Shown: positions 17,823-26,085 of the stretch, in pieces
Layout: each line of letters begins with the position of its first letter
How positions within the stretch are numbered: the first letter of the stretch is position 1
Source of the DNA: Anaerococcus obesiensis ph10
GTDB taxonomy: Bacteria > Bacillota > Clostridia > Tissierellales > Peptoniphilaceae
Direction: 5' to 3'
DNA: 64,000 nt
Assembly: GCF_000311745.1 (NCBI RefSeq)
Contig: NZ_HE978531.1
Location: forward strand, 418,787-482,786
Position numbers and translations under genes: made by a program
Notes under the pieces: model-generated
Databases searched by the model: none
Told to the model about the DNA's origin: nothing
What the model saw: only the letters and a program-made list of their open reading frames with translations

Positions 17823-18264
17823 ATCTTCCTGATATTACGCTTCTAACTATATCAAACACATCCATAATTAATGACGCATAATCATTTATTGAAGCAATTC
17901 CTTCTCCAAATGTATCAGTTGTATCTATTACGCTTTCTCCAAAATAGTTCACTGTATCTTTTATATCTACAGTTATATCACTTACATTAGAAATAGCCAG
18001 ATTTGCATTGGATATAGCCATTTTTAGGTTAGGATCAGAAACTAATCCATTTACATTTTCTACTAAAATATTTGCTTGATCAACCAAGTTTGGTAGTTTA
18101 TTTATTACATTATCTAAATTATCTTCATTTTTGTCAACAATTTTTTGAATAGATTGAACCAAACCTGATGCTTTTTTCAAAAACATAGCAAGAAATACAA
18201 TAGCGATTATGCCTACTAATACTAAGATAATATCTCCTATTAATCTTAAATTTATGGTAACCAT
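17821..18264 (-). CDS. DUF948-like membrane-anchored protein
   Basis: Protein of 147 residues with one N-terminal transmembrane helix (about 8-28) and a helical cytoplasmic or surface part with regularly spaced Ile, Val and Leu, consistent with a coiled coil. It resembles the DUF948 family, which often occurs beside YtxH proteins, as here. The function is unknown; general-stress and envelope roles have been suggested for such pairs. It follows the YtxH gene by 10 bases and ends in a strong terminator. Confidence 0.78.
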   Translation of the reverse strand: MVTINLRLIGDIILVLVGIIAIVFLAMFLKKASGLVQSIQKIVDKNEDNLDNVINKLPNLVDQANILVENVNGLVSDPNLKMAISNANLAISNVSDITVDIKDTVNYFGESVIDTTDTFGEGIASINDYASLIMDVFDIVRSVISGR

Positions 18265-18274
18265 TATCTACTCC

Positions 18275-18850
18275 TTACTTATTTTTTTTATCTTCTGCTC
18301 TTCTTACTTCTCCAGCTTTCTTTTTAGTATCTTCTGCTACTTCTTTAACTTCTTCTTTGCCCTCTTTGACGTCTTTTTTAGCTTCTTTTGCGCCTTCTTT
18401 TGCAGCATCTTTAACGTCTTTAGCATCTTCTTTTAATTTTTCAGCTTCTTCTTTAACATCTTTTGCATTATCTTTTAGATTTGCTTTTGTTTTTTCATAA
18501 GTATCTTTAACTACTTTTTTTCCTTCTTCAAAGCCTTCTTCAATTGGTTGTAGTTCTGTATATGCTCTATCTTTAAAATCAACGTATGATTCTTTAGCAC
18601 TTTCTACAAAATCATTTGTTGTATCTTTAACTTGATTAATTGTGTTATCAACAGAATTAACTATATCTTTTCTTAAATTTTTACCAGATTTTGGTGCAAG
18701 TAATAAACCAGCAGCAACTCCTGCAACAGCTCCAACCAAAGCTCCTTGAGCTCTCATTCTGCTATCATGATTTTTCATTTTCCAAATTTCATATTTAATT
18801 TCTCTTTGTTTTCTTTGTGCTTTACTTTCAATATAATCAGCTATACTCAT
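18275..18850 (-). CDS. YtxH-domain protein with long Lys/Glu/Ala helix
   Basis: Protein of 191 residues. GALVGAVAGVAAGLLLAPKSGKNLR is split here as the glycine-zipper membrane segment GALVGAVAGVAAGLL (about 36-50) and LAPKSGK, the YtxH signature. The C-terminal half (about 100-190) is almost only Lys, Glu, Asp and Ala with heptad-like spacing (VKEEAEKLKEDAKDVKD), a charged helix resembling LEA or apolipophorin-type stress proteins. The DUF948-like gene follows. A stress or envelope role is inference from the family. Confidence 0.85.
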   Translation of the reverse strand: MSIADYIESKAQRKQREIKYEIWKMKNHDSRMRAQGALVGAVAGVAAGLLLAPKSGKNLRKDIVNSVDNTINQVKDTTNDFVESAKESYVDFKDRAYTELQPIEEGFEEGKKVVKDTYEKTKANLKDNAKDVKEEAEKLKEDAKDVKDAAKEGAKEAKKDVKEGKEEVKEVAEDTKKKAGEVRRAEDKKNK

Positions 18851-18931
18851 ATTAACTCTCCTTATTTATTATTTTTTAAATTTTTGTTCTTATAAATTTA
18901 TACCCACTATTGGATAAAAACAACAAAATAT

Positions 18932-19099
18932 AAAAAAAATCCAAGGCGGCCCTATTATTTAATACCTTCGCGTAAGTGAAGGTGGGTTTGCTGTTTGAAA
19001 TATCTGACTTCCACTCAAAGGAGGCTTGCCATCAAAGTCAAAACTCCGCAATCCCTTATAAATGTTGTAGGTTTAAATTTGGACCTTGCCCCTTGGAAT
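18932..19099 (-). ncRNA. ssrS: Standalone structured RNA, probable 6S RNA
   Basis: A gap between two genes holds a roughly 165-base transcription unit on the minus strand with its own promoter and U8 terminator. The ends pair (CCAAGG near the 5' end with CCTTGG before the U-run). Inside, GGGATTGC pairs with GCAAACCC and GACTT with AAGTC toward an apical arm. The large central bubble carries a small hairpin, CCTTCACTTACGCGAAGG, on its 3' side. Closing stem, central bubble with a 3'-side hairpin and size match 6S RNA, the RNA polymerase-binding regulator. I see no SRP-type or RNase P motifs. The name is inferred from shape. Confidence 0.6.
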
Positions 19100-19105
19100 A
19101 CCTTT

Positions 19106-19134
19106 ATTATATATCATGAAAAGCATAATTGCAA
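19106..19134 (-). promoter_or_regulatory. Promoter of the 6S-like RNA
   Basis: Minus strand: -35 TTGCAA (19129-19134), a 17-base spacer, and a perfect -10 TATAAT (19106-19111). Transcription would start near 19099. The -35 box lies directly beside the stop codon of the upstream RluA gene. Confidence 0.8.
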
Positions 19135-19135
19135 A

Positions 19136-19996
19136 TTAGCTATCGCCTCTTAAAAGGCTAGAATTTAAATATTTATCAAAATTTGGTCGTGATAATATCG
19201 TTATTTTTTCTTCATCTCTAAATCTTATAAAACTTACCTTGTATGAATGCAATAAAAACCTATCCAATTTATATTTTGAACCATAAAGTTTATCTCCAAT
19301 TATTGGATGATTTAAATTTGATAAGGAAATTCTAATTTGATGAGTTTTGCCTGTATAAATTTTGCAATAAATTAAGGAAAATTTATCGTATAATTTTATA
19401 TTTTTAAAATATGTTTTTATTTCATAGCCTTCATCTGCTATTTTCATTTTTTTATTATTTTCATCATAATTTATCTTCAAAAAAATTGTTTTATCTATTT
19501 CTAAATTCCCTTCTACAAGCGCCAAATATTCTTTATTAAAATCATTATTTTCTATCAATTTTTGGTAATATGCTTGGGCATAAGGATTTTTTGCAATCAA
19601 AATAATTCCTGATGTATTCATATCTAGCCTATTTATAAATCTAACTTGAGATTTTATATTATTTTTCAAAAAATAATAGCTAATATAATTTGCCAAACTT
19701 TCTTGACCTTTAGAATTTACAGTAAGATTTGCGTCTTTGTCTATAGCAATTATATCTTGATCTTCATATAAAATTTCAAGCTCTTTATTTATCGGCTCAT
19801 AATTAAGAATTTCATCTTCAATAATTATTTTAATATTGTCATCTGGATTTAATTTAATATTTTTTTCTATTTTTTTGTCATTAACCAAGATAGAATTTTT
19901 AATTATTTTTTTGTAAGCCCTATTTGAAATATTCTTATCTAACAAGAATTTTTTTAAACTAATCTTTCTATCTGTTTTAAATTCAATATATTTCAT
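19136..19996 (-). CDS. RluA-family pseudouridine synthase (RluD-like)
   Basis: Protein of 286 residues. An N-terminal S4-like domain (about 10-60, ISNRAYKKIIKNSILVNDKK) precedes the catalytic domain with FINRLDMNTSGIILIAKN (catalytic Asp in RLD) and GKTHQIRISLSNLNHPIIGD. It modifies uridines in 23S rRNA or tRNA; the exact site is unknown. It is divergent to nadK, and the roughly 60-base gap holds AT-rich promoter-like sequence for both. Confidence 0.9.
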   Translation of the reverse strand: MKYIEFKTDRKISLKKFLLDKNISNRAYKKIIKNSILVNDKKIEKNIKLNPDDNIKIIIEDEILNYEPINKELEILYEDQDIIAIDKDANLTVNSKGQESLANYISYYFLKNNIKSQVRFINRLDMNTSGIILIAKNPYAQAYYQKLIENNDFNKEYLALVEGNLEIDKTIFLKINYDENNKKMKIADEGYEIKTYFKNIKLYDKFSLIYCKIYTGKTHQIRISLSNLNHPIIGDKLYGSKYKLDRFLLHSYKVSFIRFRDEEKITILSRPNFDKYLNSSLLRGDS

Positions 19997-20056
19997 TTTT
20001 TCCTCAAAAATTTTTTTATGTTATAATTAATTATATCTTAAGAAAGGTAAGTAACA

Positions 20057-20842
20057 ATGAATAAAACGATTAATATTTTCAAAAATAAATCTAGATATAC
20101 TAAAAATATTTATAATAAAACTAGAGCAATATTAAAAGATTTTGGATATGAAATTTCTAATAACTATGATCCAAACGCTTGCTTAAACCTTGTTATTGGA
20201 GGAGATGGAACGTTTTTAAACGCTGTAAAGCTTTCAAAATTTTCTCAAATTCCTTTTATAGGTATAAACACAGGACACTTAGGTTTCTATCAAGAAGTAA
20301 ATCCTGACAATATTGAAGATTTTGTAAGAAGATTATCTGAAAAAAATTATTATATGGAAAAACTTGCAATTCTCGAATCAAATATTGGTAATAATAAAAT
20401 TAATGCTGTAAATGAAGTTGTAGTAAAAAGCAATAGAAATCAAATTGTAAGGCTTAGACTTTTCATTGACGGAAATTTTATAGAAAATTTTTCAGGAGAT
20501 GGTCTAATAATATCTACTCCTCATGGTTCAACAGCTTATAACTTATCATCAAACGGTGCAATTTTGCACCAATCTCTTGAGGGCTTTCAACTTACACCAA
20601 TCGCTCCTATTTTTTCAAGTTTAAATAGGTCATTAAAAGCACCAATAATTTTGCCAAAAAATGCTGAAATCGAAATTAACGTAAGCAAAAGAGATAATTA
20701 TCACACAGTTTTTTTGTTTGATGGCAAAGAATATAAGACAAATAGTTTTAAAATAAGCACAAGAATTTCTAATAAGGAACTAAAAAAGCTTATTTTAAAT
20801 AAAAACCATTATTGGTCTAATATAAAAAATAAGCTTTTGTAA
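20057..20842 (+). CDS. nadK: NAD kinase
   Basis: Makes NADP from NAD. At 261 residues it is a normal length. It has the GGDGTFLNAVK motif (substrate and catalytic Asp), INTGHLGF, VVKSNRN in the NE/D motif region, and the glycine-rich GDGLIISTPHGSTAYNLSS. The ribosome-binding site AGAAAGG precedes the ATG. It is the first plus-strand gene of the window, divergent from an RluA gene, and ends in a bidirectional terminator. In many Firmicutes nadK sits beside an RluA gene, as here. Confidence 0.96.
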   Translation: MNKTINIFKNKSRYTKNIYNKTRAILKDFGYEISNNYDPNACLNLVIGGDGTFLNAVKLSKFSQIPFIGINTGHLGFYQEVNPDNIEDFVRRLSEKNYYMEKLAILESNIGNNKINAVNEVVVKSNRNQIVRLRLFIDGNFIENFSGDGLIISTPHGSTAYNLSSNGAILHQSLEGFQLTPIAPIFSSLNRSLKAPIILPKNAEIEINVSKRDNYHTVFLFDGKEYKTNSFKISTRISNKELKKLILNKNHYWSNIKNKLL

Positions 20843-20875
20843 ATTTTTTTAATTATAACTATTTAATCACAATAA

Positions 20876-20915
20876 AAATGCTTTGGATATATTTTTTTAT
20901 ACCAAAGCATTTTTT
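20876..20915. terminator. Bidirectional terminator between nadK and the PBP gene
   Basis: The stem AATGCTTTGG with CCAAAGCATT is flanked by a T-run on the right and an A-run on the left, so it can stop transcription from both convergent genes. Confidence 0.85.
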
Positions 20916-20922
20916 AATTATT

Positions 20923-22428
20923 TTAATTTAGATTGACGTTATTTACAATACTTGTAATTAACTCTCCTGCAATTGGAGCAGCTGTAATTCCTGCCGTATC
21001 ATCAGAATCTTCAATAACAATAGCAAAAGCTAATTTAGGTTGATAAGCTGGAGCAAATCCAACAAACCAAGCATCTGTTGCTCCGTTTTTTTTATCAGCT
21101 GTTCCAGTTTTTCCTGCTATTTGTACAGTTCTGGTGTATGCATTTGTTCCCGTTCCTCTATTTACAACATCAACCATAAAATCTCTAATATAATTAGAAT
21201 TTTCTACACTTGTAACATCTGATATAACTTTACTTTCACTTTCTTTTATTATTTTTCCATCTTTGTTTACAACATTTTTTACAAGTCTTGGTTGCATCAT
21301 TTTTCCATTATTAGCAATTGTAGATGCAATCATTGCCATGTGAAGCGGAGTAACTTCTGTCTTACCATATCCAAATCCTGTCATAGCTAAATCAACTTGA
21401 TTTAAATCATCAAATGGAATTTTGGAATTTATTTTTTCTATATCGAACTTATAATCCTTATTGAACATATATTTTTCAGCTATTTGTTTATAAAAATCTT
21501 TACCTAATTCATCTGTTTTTGATGCAAAATAAGTATTAACAGAATTTAAAAACGCTGATCGTAAATTTAAATTCCCGTAAGAATATCCACCATAATTTTC
21601 TATATCATATCCTTGAATTTTAACTTTTCCTGTATCGTTATAATGAGTATTTAATTTACTTTCTAATATTGCATTAGCAGTAACAATCTTCATTGAAGAA
21701 CCAGGTCTATAAATTCCTTGACTGGACCTATTAAGCAAAGGTGCATTTGTATTTTGAATTAACATATCCCAATCTTGGTCTAGACTGTTTGGATCATAAG
21801 ATGGTTTTGAAACCATTGCCAAAACTTCTCCATTTCTTGGATCCATAACGACAATAGAGCCAATATGATCGCCTAAGCTTTCATAAGCTATTTTTTGAAT
21901 TGTTTGGTCAATCGTTAGATTCAAATTATTTCCAATTCCAGATTTTTCTACCATATCCCTTATTTTTGATGTTGGTTGGTCTGAAATATCTAATAATTCT
22001 TTATTGTAAGTTTTTTCTAAACCACTTTTTCCATACTTAATTGAATTATATCCAGTAAAAGCCGAATTTATTTTTCCATTTTTATAAACTCTTATATTAT
22101 TTCCATTTTCATCTTTTTCATTATATACTAAAAGATTTCCATTTCTATCGTAAATATTTCCTCTTTTAATTACATTTTCATTTACCCAATTTCTTTTATT
22201 ATGACTGTTATCAGCTAGAGTTTGAGCTTTAAATAATTGAAAATATACCAAATATAAAACTATAGATAAAAACAAAAGAATAAAAAGCATCATAACATAT
22301 ATTAATCTTTTATTCATAGTTGATTTTTCTAATATATGTTTGTTATCTTCGTCTTTTAATCTTTGTTTTTTTTCCATATCTAAGATTTTTTGAATAAATG
22401 GCTTTTGCTTATCTTTCTTCTTTTTCAT
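20923..22428 (-). CDS. Class B-like penicillin-binding protein (transpeptidase)
   Basis: Peptidoglycan cross-linking enzyme acting outside the membrane. A charged cytoplasmic head is followed by one transmembrane helix (about 40-62), a short linker domain and the transpeptidase domain with all three motifs: SxxK in RPGSSMK (Ser about 245), SxN in SVNTYF, and KTG in AGKTGTAD. At about 500 residues it matches the PbpA group paired with RodA/FtsW proteins. Three ATGs occur close together (22440, 22434, 22428); I use the last. It overlaps the ftsW-like gene by about 20 bases. Confidence 0.9.
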   Translation of the reverse strand: MKKKKDKQKPFIQKILDMEKKQRLKDEDNKHILEKSTMNKRLIYVMMLFILLFLSIVLYLVYFQLFKAQTLADNSHNKRNWVNENVIKRGNIYDRNGNLLVYNEKDENGNNIRVYKNGKINSAFTGYNSIKYGKSGLEKTYNKELLDISDQPTSKIRDMVEKSGIGNNLNLTIDQTIQKIAYESLGDHIGSIVVMDPRNGEVLAMVSKPSYDPNSLDQDWDMLIQNTNAPLLNRSSQGIYRPGSSMKIVTANAILESKLNTHYNDTGKVKIQGYDIENYGGYSYGNLNLRSAFLNSVNTYFASKTDELGKDFYKQIAEKYMFNKDYKFDIEKINSKIPFDDLNQVDLAMTGFGYGKTEVTPLHMAMIASTIANNGKMMQPRLVKNVVNKDGKIIKESESKVISDVTSVENSNYIRDFMVDVVNRGTGTNAYTRTVQIAGKTGTADKKNGATDAWFVGFAPAYQPKLAFAIVIEDSDDTAGITAAPIAGELITSIVNNVNLN

Positions 22429-23686
22429 TATCATCACCATTTTCTATTTTTTGACCACAATATTGTAGGCAGGCTAATAAAATAAAACCTGATACCATTG
22501 AGGAGCCTCCTGCAGAAATAAATGGAAGAGTAACACCTGTTAATGGAATAAGTTTTAAAACTCCACCTAAAATTATCAAGGTTTGAAGCGCAAAAAGCCC
22601 CCCTATACCAAAAGCAAGTATTGAAAAGAATTTATTTTCTTGTTGAAGAGCAATTTTTATTGCCCTATAAACTAAAATCAAGAACAATAAAACTACTGCA
22701 ATTCCCATAAAAATCCCATATTCTTCACAAATTGCAGGAAAAATGAAATCACTTTCTGCAACTGGAATATAATCAGGTCTACCCAAGCCTATTCCTGTTC
22801 CAAATAGTCCACCACTTGCAAGAGCAAATAATGATTGAGTAATTTGGTAACCCTTATCGTCAATAACAGACCATGGATCAAGCCATGTTTGTACCCTTAC
22901 TCTAATATGAGAAAATAAAAAATATGCAAGTATAGCTCCCAAAATTGTAAATATTACGTTCAAAAGAATAAGCTTTCTATCTCTTTCATAAACAAATTGT
23001 GTCAAAATCATTGTCCCAAAAAAAATTAAAGCTGTTCCCAATTCTTTTTGAATAAAAAACATCAAAATAAAAAAGTAAATTCCAATATTCAAATAATACT
23101 TACCAAATGCTTTTTTTCTATATTTATTGTAATTTGTATAAAAGCTTGCCACAAAAAATATAAAAGGAATTTTAATAAATTCTGATGGTTGTATGGTAAT
23201 AGGGCCAATTACAATCCAGTTTTTCGCACCACCAGATGCAAAACCAAATACCAAAGTTGCCATAAATAAAACTATAGAAATTACGAAATAAAAAATAATA
23301 TAATCATCCCAATTTTTTATTTTTGGCAATATAAAATAGGTAATAAAAAATACAACCACACCAATTATATAAAACAACAATTGCTTTTTTCCTAAAGTAG
23401 GATCTAGTCTATAAATCATAGCAACGCCAATTGAAAACAACATATTTACTATAAGTAATAAAATACTATCGCTTCTTGTAAATTTATTAGCCAAAACTGT
23501 AGATAGTATTGTTGTAATTAGTATTGTTAAATAGGAATAGAAATCTCTGCTTTGTAAATGTTTAGCATTGTAAATCATTGACAAACTTAAACTTAAAAAT
23601 TCAAATACAAATAAAAGAAATAAAGCAGAATTTTTATATTGTCTTTGCCTGGTGATATTTATATTTTCATTTTTAATCATCTTCAT
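22409..23686 (-). CDS. FtsW/RodA/SpoVE-family peptidoglycan glycosyltransferase
   Basis: Polytopic membrane protein of about 425 residues with roughly ten transmembrane segments. Family signatures are GGAKNWIVIGPITIQPSEFIK split by the catalytic-Asp loop, ESDFIFPAICEEYG, and PLTGVTLPFISAGGSSM near the C-terminus. SEDS proteins polymerise glycan strands with a partner class B PBP, here the next gene. The ATG at 23686 follows a GTG one codon upstream and overlaps the reconstructed end of the FHA gene. FtsW or RodA identity cannot be settled by eye. Confidence 0.92.
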   Translation of the reverse strand: MKMIKNENINITRQRQYKNSALFLLFVFEFLSLSLSMIYNAKHLQSRDFYSYLTILITTILSTVLANKFTRSDSILLLIVNMLFSIGVAMIYRLDPTLGKKQLLFYIIGVVVFFITYFILPKIKNWDDYIIFYFVISIVLFMATLVFGFASGGAKNWIVIGPITIQPSEFIKIPFIFFVASFYTNYNKYRKKAFGKYYLNIGIYFFILMFFIQKELGTALIFFGTMILTQFVYERDRKLILLNVIFTILGAILAYFLFSHIRVRVQTWLDPWSVIDDKGYQITQSLFALASGGLFGTGIGLGRPDYIPVAESDFIFPAICEEYGIFMGIAVVLLFLILVYRAIKIALQQENKFFSILAFGIGGLFALQTLIILGGVLKLIPLTGVTLPFISAGGSSMVSGFILLACLQYCGQKIENGDDNEKEER

Positions 23687-24175
23687 CACCGTTTATAAAT
23701 AAGAATTTAAGTTCTCCAAATTTAATAATATCCTTGTTTTTAATTCTATCGCTTCATTAATTCTTTCATCATTTAAAAAAGTTCCATTAGAAGAGTTCAT
23801 ATCTTCCAAAAAATAAATACCTTGGTCTAAAATAATTCTCGCATGAAAACTTGATAAAAATTTGTCTTTTATACAAATAGTATTTTTATCATCTCTTCCA
23901 ATAGTATTATTGTCTCCAATATAATAATATTCTTGTACTTTAAATTTGTGTTCTTGATTTTGATTTATGAATTGTAAATACGTATCAGATATTTGCTCTT
24001 TTTTAATAGCATATCTAACATCATAATATATTATTCTAATAATTGAATAGATAAAGTACAAAACAATAACAACAAATACATATTTTAAAATTGTTGATAA
24101 TAATTGATATAAAGTTAAATTTCCAAAAACTTGAATAGAAAATACTTTATCTATAAAGTTAAAAAATTGATCCAT
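23673..24175 (-). CDS. Membrane-anchored FHA-domain protein, frameshifted near C-terminus
   Basis: An N-terminal transmembrane helix (about 25-48) precedes a forkhead-associated phosphothreonine-binding domain with the conserved NTIGRDDKN, LSSFHARI and NSSNGTFLND motifs. The frame as given ends at 23693 with an unlikely tail. Adding one A in the A5 run at 23737-23741 yields IELKNKDIIKFGELKFLF, the normal last FHA strands, and a stop at 23673 overlapping ftsW (167 residues). The FHA-FtsW/RodA-PBP order resembles the actinobacterial fhaB-rodA-pbpA cluster, suggesting Ser/Thr-kinase-linked control of wall synthesis, though no kinase is in this window. Confidence 0.85.
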
Positions 24176-24340
24176 AAAACCTCCTTACTTCCTGTTTACT
24201 TATTTTATCAGAAATTTAAAATTCTTTAAAATATCCTTATTAAAAATATCTAATATAAAAGCCTTAGATAAATTTGTTTTAAAATTTGATTTAAAATCAC
24301 AATATTTTTTAGCTTATTTTTTCTGCTTATCTAAACAAAA

Positions 24341-24381
24341 TAAAAAAAGTGCCAGGAATTAATTTACATCCATGGCACTTT
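24341..24381 (-). terminator. Terminator of the glycogen operon
   Basis: On the minus strand AAAGTGCCA pairs with TGGCACTTT around an 18-base loop and is followed by a run of T. It lies directly after pgcA. Confidence 0.85.
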
Positions 24382-24393
24382 AATTTTAAATTT

Positions 24394-26085
24394 TTAGTCA
24401 ATTTTATCAATTATTTTATTTACTTCATCTTTCAATTTATCTTTTTTAATTTCTGATTCTTTTTTACTTTTTTCTATTACATTTAGGTATAATTTAATTT
24501 TTGGCTCTGTTCCTGATGGTCTTAATACAAACCATGAATCATCTTCTAGATAATATTTTAATACATTTGATTTTGACAACCCTGTATCATCATTTAAGTA
24601 ATCAACTATGTTTTTAACTTTAAGTCCTATTACTTCTTCAATTGGATTGTTTCTTATTGTTTCCATTATTCTTTTAATTTTATTTGCTCCATCAAGTCCT
24701 TCAAGAACTATTGATTGAACTTCGTTTGAATAATATCCAAATTTTTCATATATATCATCCAATACATCTAACAAAGTTTTACCTTTATCTTTATAATAAG
24801 CTGTCATTTCGCTAATAAGCATAGCAGAATTTACCGCATCCTTATCTCTGACAAATGTTTTGTAATTATATCCTATACTTTCTTCAAATCCAAAAATAAA
24901 TTCGCCTTTGCCTTTTCTTTCGAATTCATTTGCTACTTCATAAATATTTTTAAATCCTGTCAAAACTTCATAGACTTCAACCCCATAGCTTTTTGCAATT
25001 GGTTTAATTAAATCTGTAGATACAATAGTTTTTACAACTGCTCCATCTTCTGGCAATTCATTATTTTCATCTAGAGCTGTCAAAATATAATTTGTAAGCA
25101 ATGATCCAATTTGATTTCCTGTTAAAAATTGATAGTTTCCTTTTTCATCTTTAACTTCAACTGCACATCTATCTGAGTCTGGATCTGTTGCAAGCAACAA
25201 ATCTGCTTCTTTTTCTTCTCCTAATTTTTCTGATAATTTAAATGCTTTTGGATCTTCTGGATTTGGATAACCTACTGTTGTAAAATCAGGATCTGGATTT
25301 TCTTGTTCTTTTACTATATAAATATTTTCAAATCCTCTTTCCTTAAGTATTCTTCTTACCAATTTATTTCCACAACCATTTAATGGAGTGTAAACAATTT
25401 TTACTTTCTTGTCTACGTCATCGTTAATTGTACAAGCCAAAACTTCTTTTACATAATCTTCTATTAATGAATCGTCTATCCATGAAATTAATCCTTCATC
25501 CATTGCCTTGTCAAAATCAATTCTTTTTATTTTTGAATAATCATCATATTCTTTCATATAATTTTGAATTTGTACTGCAATATCTTCAAGAATTTGACTT
25601 CCATCAGAACCATAAGCCTTGTATCCATTATATTCTCTTGGATTGTGGCTTGCTGTTACCATTACTCCAGCTATAGATTTTAATTTTCTTATAGCGTATG
25701 AACAAACTGGTGTTGGTTGAATTTCTTTGAAAATATTTACTTTAATTCCGTTTGCGGCAAAGACTTCAGCTGTTATTTTTGAAAATTCATCAGATTTGTG
25801 TCTAACGTCATAACAAATTGTAACTCCTCTTTTTTTTGCGTCTTCGCCCATATCTGATATTGTATCAGCAAAGGCTTGGCTTGCTTTGGCAACTGTATAT
25901 TGGTTCATTCTATTTGTTCCAGCACCTAATTTCCCTCTTAGTCCTGCAGTTCCAAATGCCAACTCTTGATAAAATCTATCTTCAATTTCATTCTCATCAT
26001 TTTCAATATTTTTTAATTCATCTCTTGTGTCTTGGTCAAAAAATTCATTATTTAACCAAGATTCATAAACTTTTTTATAATCCAT
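24394..26085 (-). CDS. pgcA: Phosphoglucomutase / phosphomannomutase
   Basis: Alpha-D-phosphohexomutase of 563 residues interconverting glucose-1-phosphate and glucose-6-phosphate. It has the phosphoserine loop MVTASHNPREYNGYKAY (Ser about 146), the metal loop DPDSDRCAVEV, the sugar-binding GFEESIGYN and the phosphate-binding RPSGTEPKIKLYL. It is the last gene of the glycogen operon, linking glycogen-derived glucose-1-phosphate with glycolysis. GGAGG precedes the start. Length fits the PgcA group, not GlmM (46481-47821). Confidence 0.93.
   Translation of the reverse strand: MDYKKVYESWLNNEFFDQDTRDELKNIENDENEIEDRFYQELAFGTAGLRGKLGAGTNRMNQYTVAKASQAFADTISDMGEDAKKRGVTICYDVRHKSDEFSKITAEVFAANGIKVNIFKEIQPTPVCSYAIRKLKSIAGVMVTASHNPREYNGYKAYGSDGSQILEDIAVQIQNYMKEYDDYSKIKRIDFDKAMDEGLISWIDDSLIEDYVKEVLACTINDDVDKKVKIVYTPLNGCGNKLVRRILKERGFENIYIVKEQENPDPDFTTVGYPNPEDPKAFKLSEKLGEEKEADLLLATDPDSDRCAVEVKDEKGNYQFLTGNQIGSLLTNYILTALDENNELPEDGAVVKTIVSTDLIKPIAKSYGVEVYEVLTGFKNIYEVANEFERKGKGEFIFGFEESIGYNYKTFVRDKDAVNSAMLISEMTAYYKDKGKTLLDVLDDIYEKFGYYSNEVQSIVLEGLDGANKIKRIMETIRNNPIEEVIGLKVKNIVDYLNDDTGLSKSNVLKYYLEDDSWFVLRPSGTEPKIKLYLNVIEKSKKESEIKKDKLKDEVNKIIDKID

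Noticed and set aside
18932-19099. Signal recognition particle RNA or RNase P RNA
   Set aside because: No GGAAG...AGCA SRP loop is present, and the RNA is far too short for RNase P. The open central bubble with a side hairpin fits 6S RNA better.
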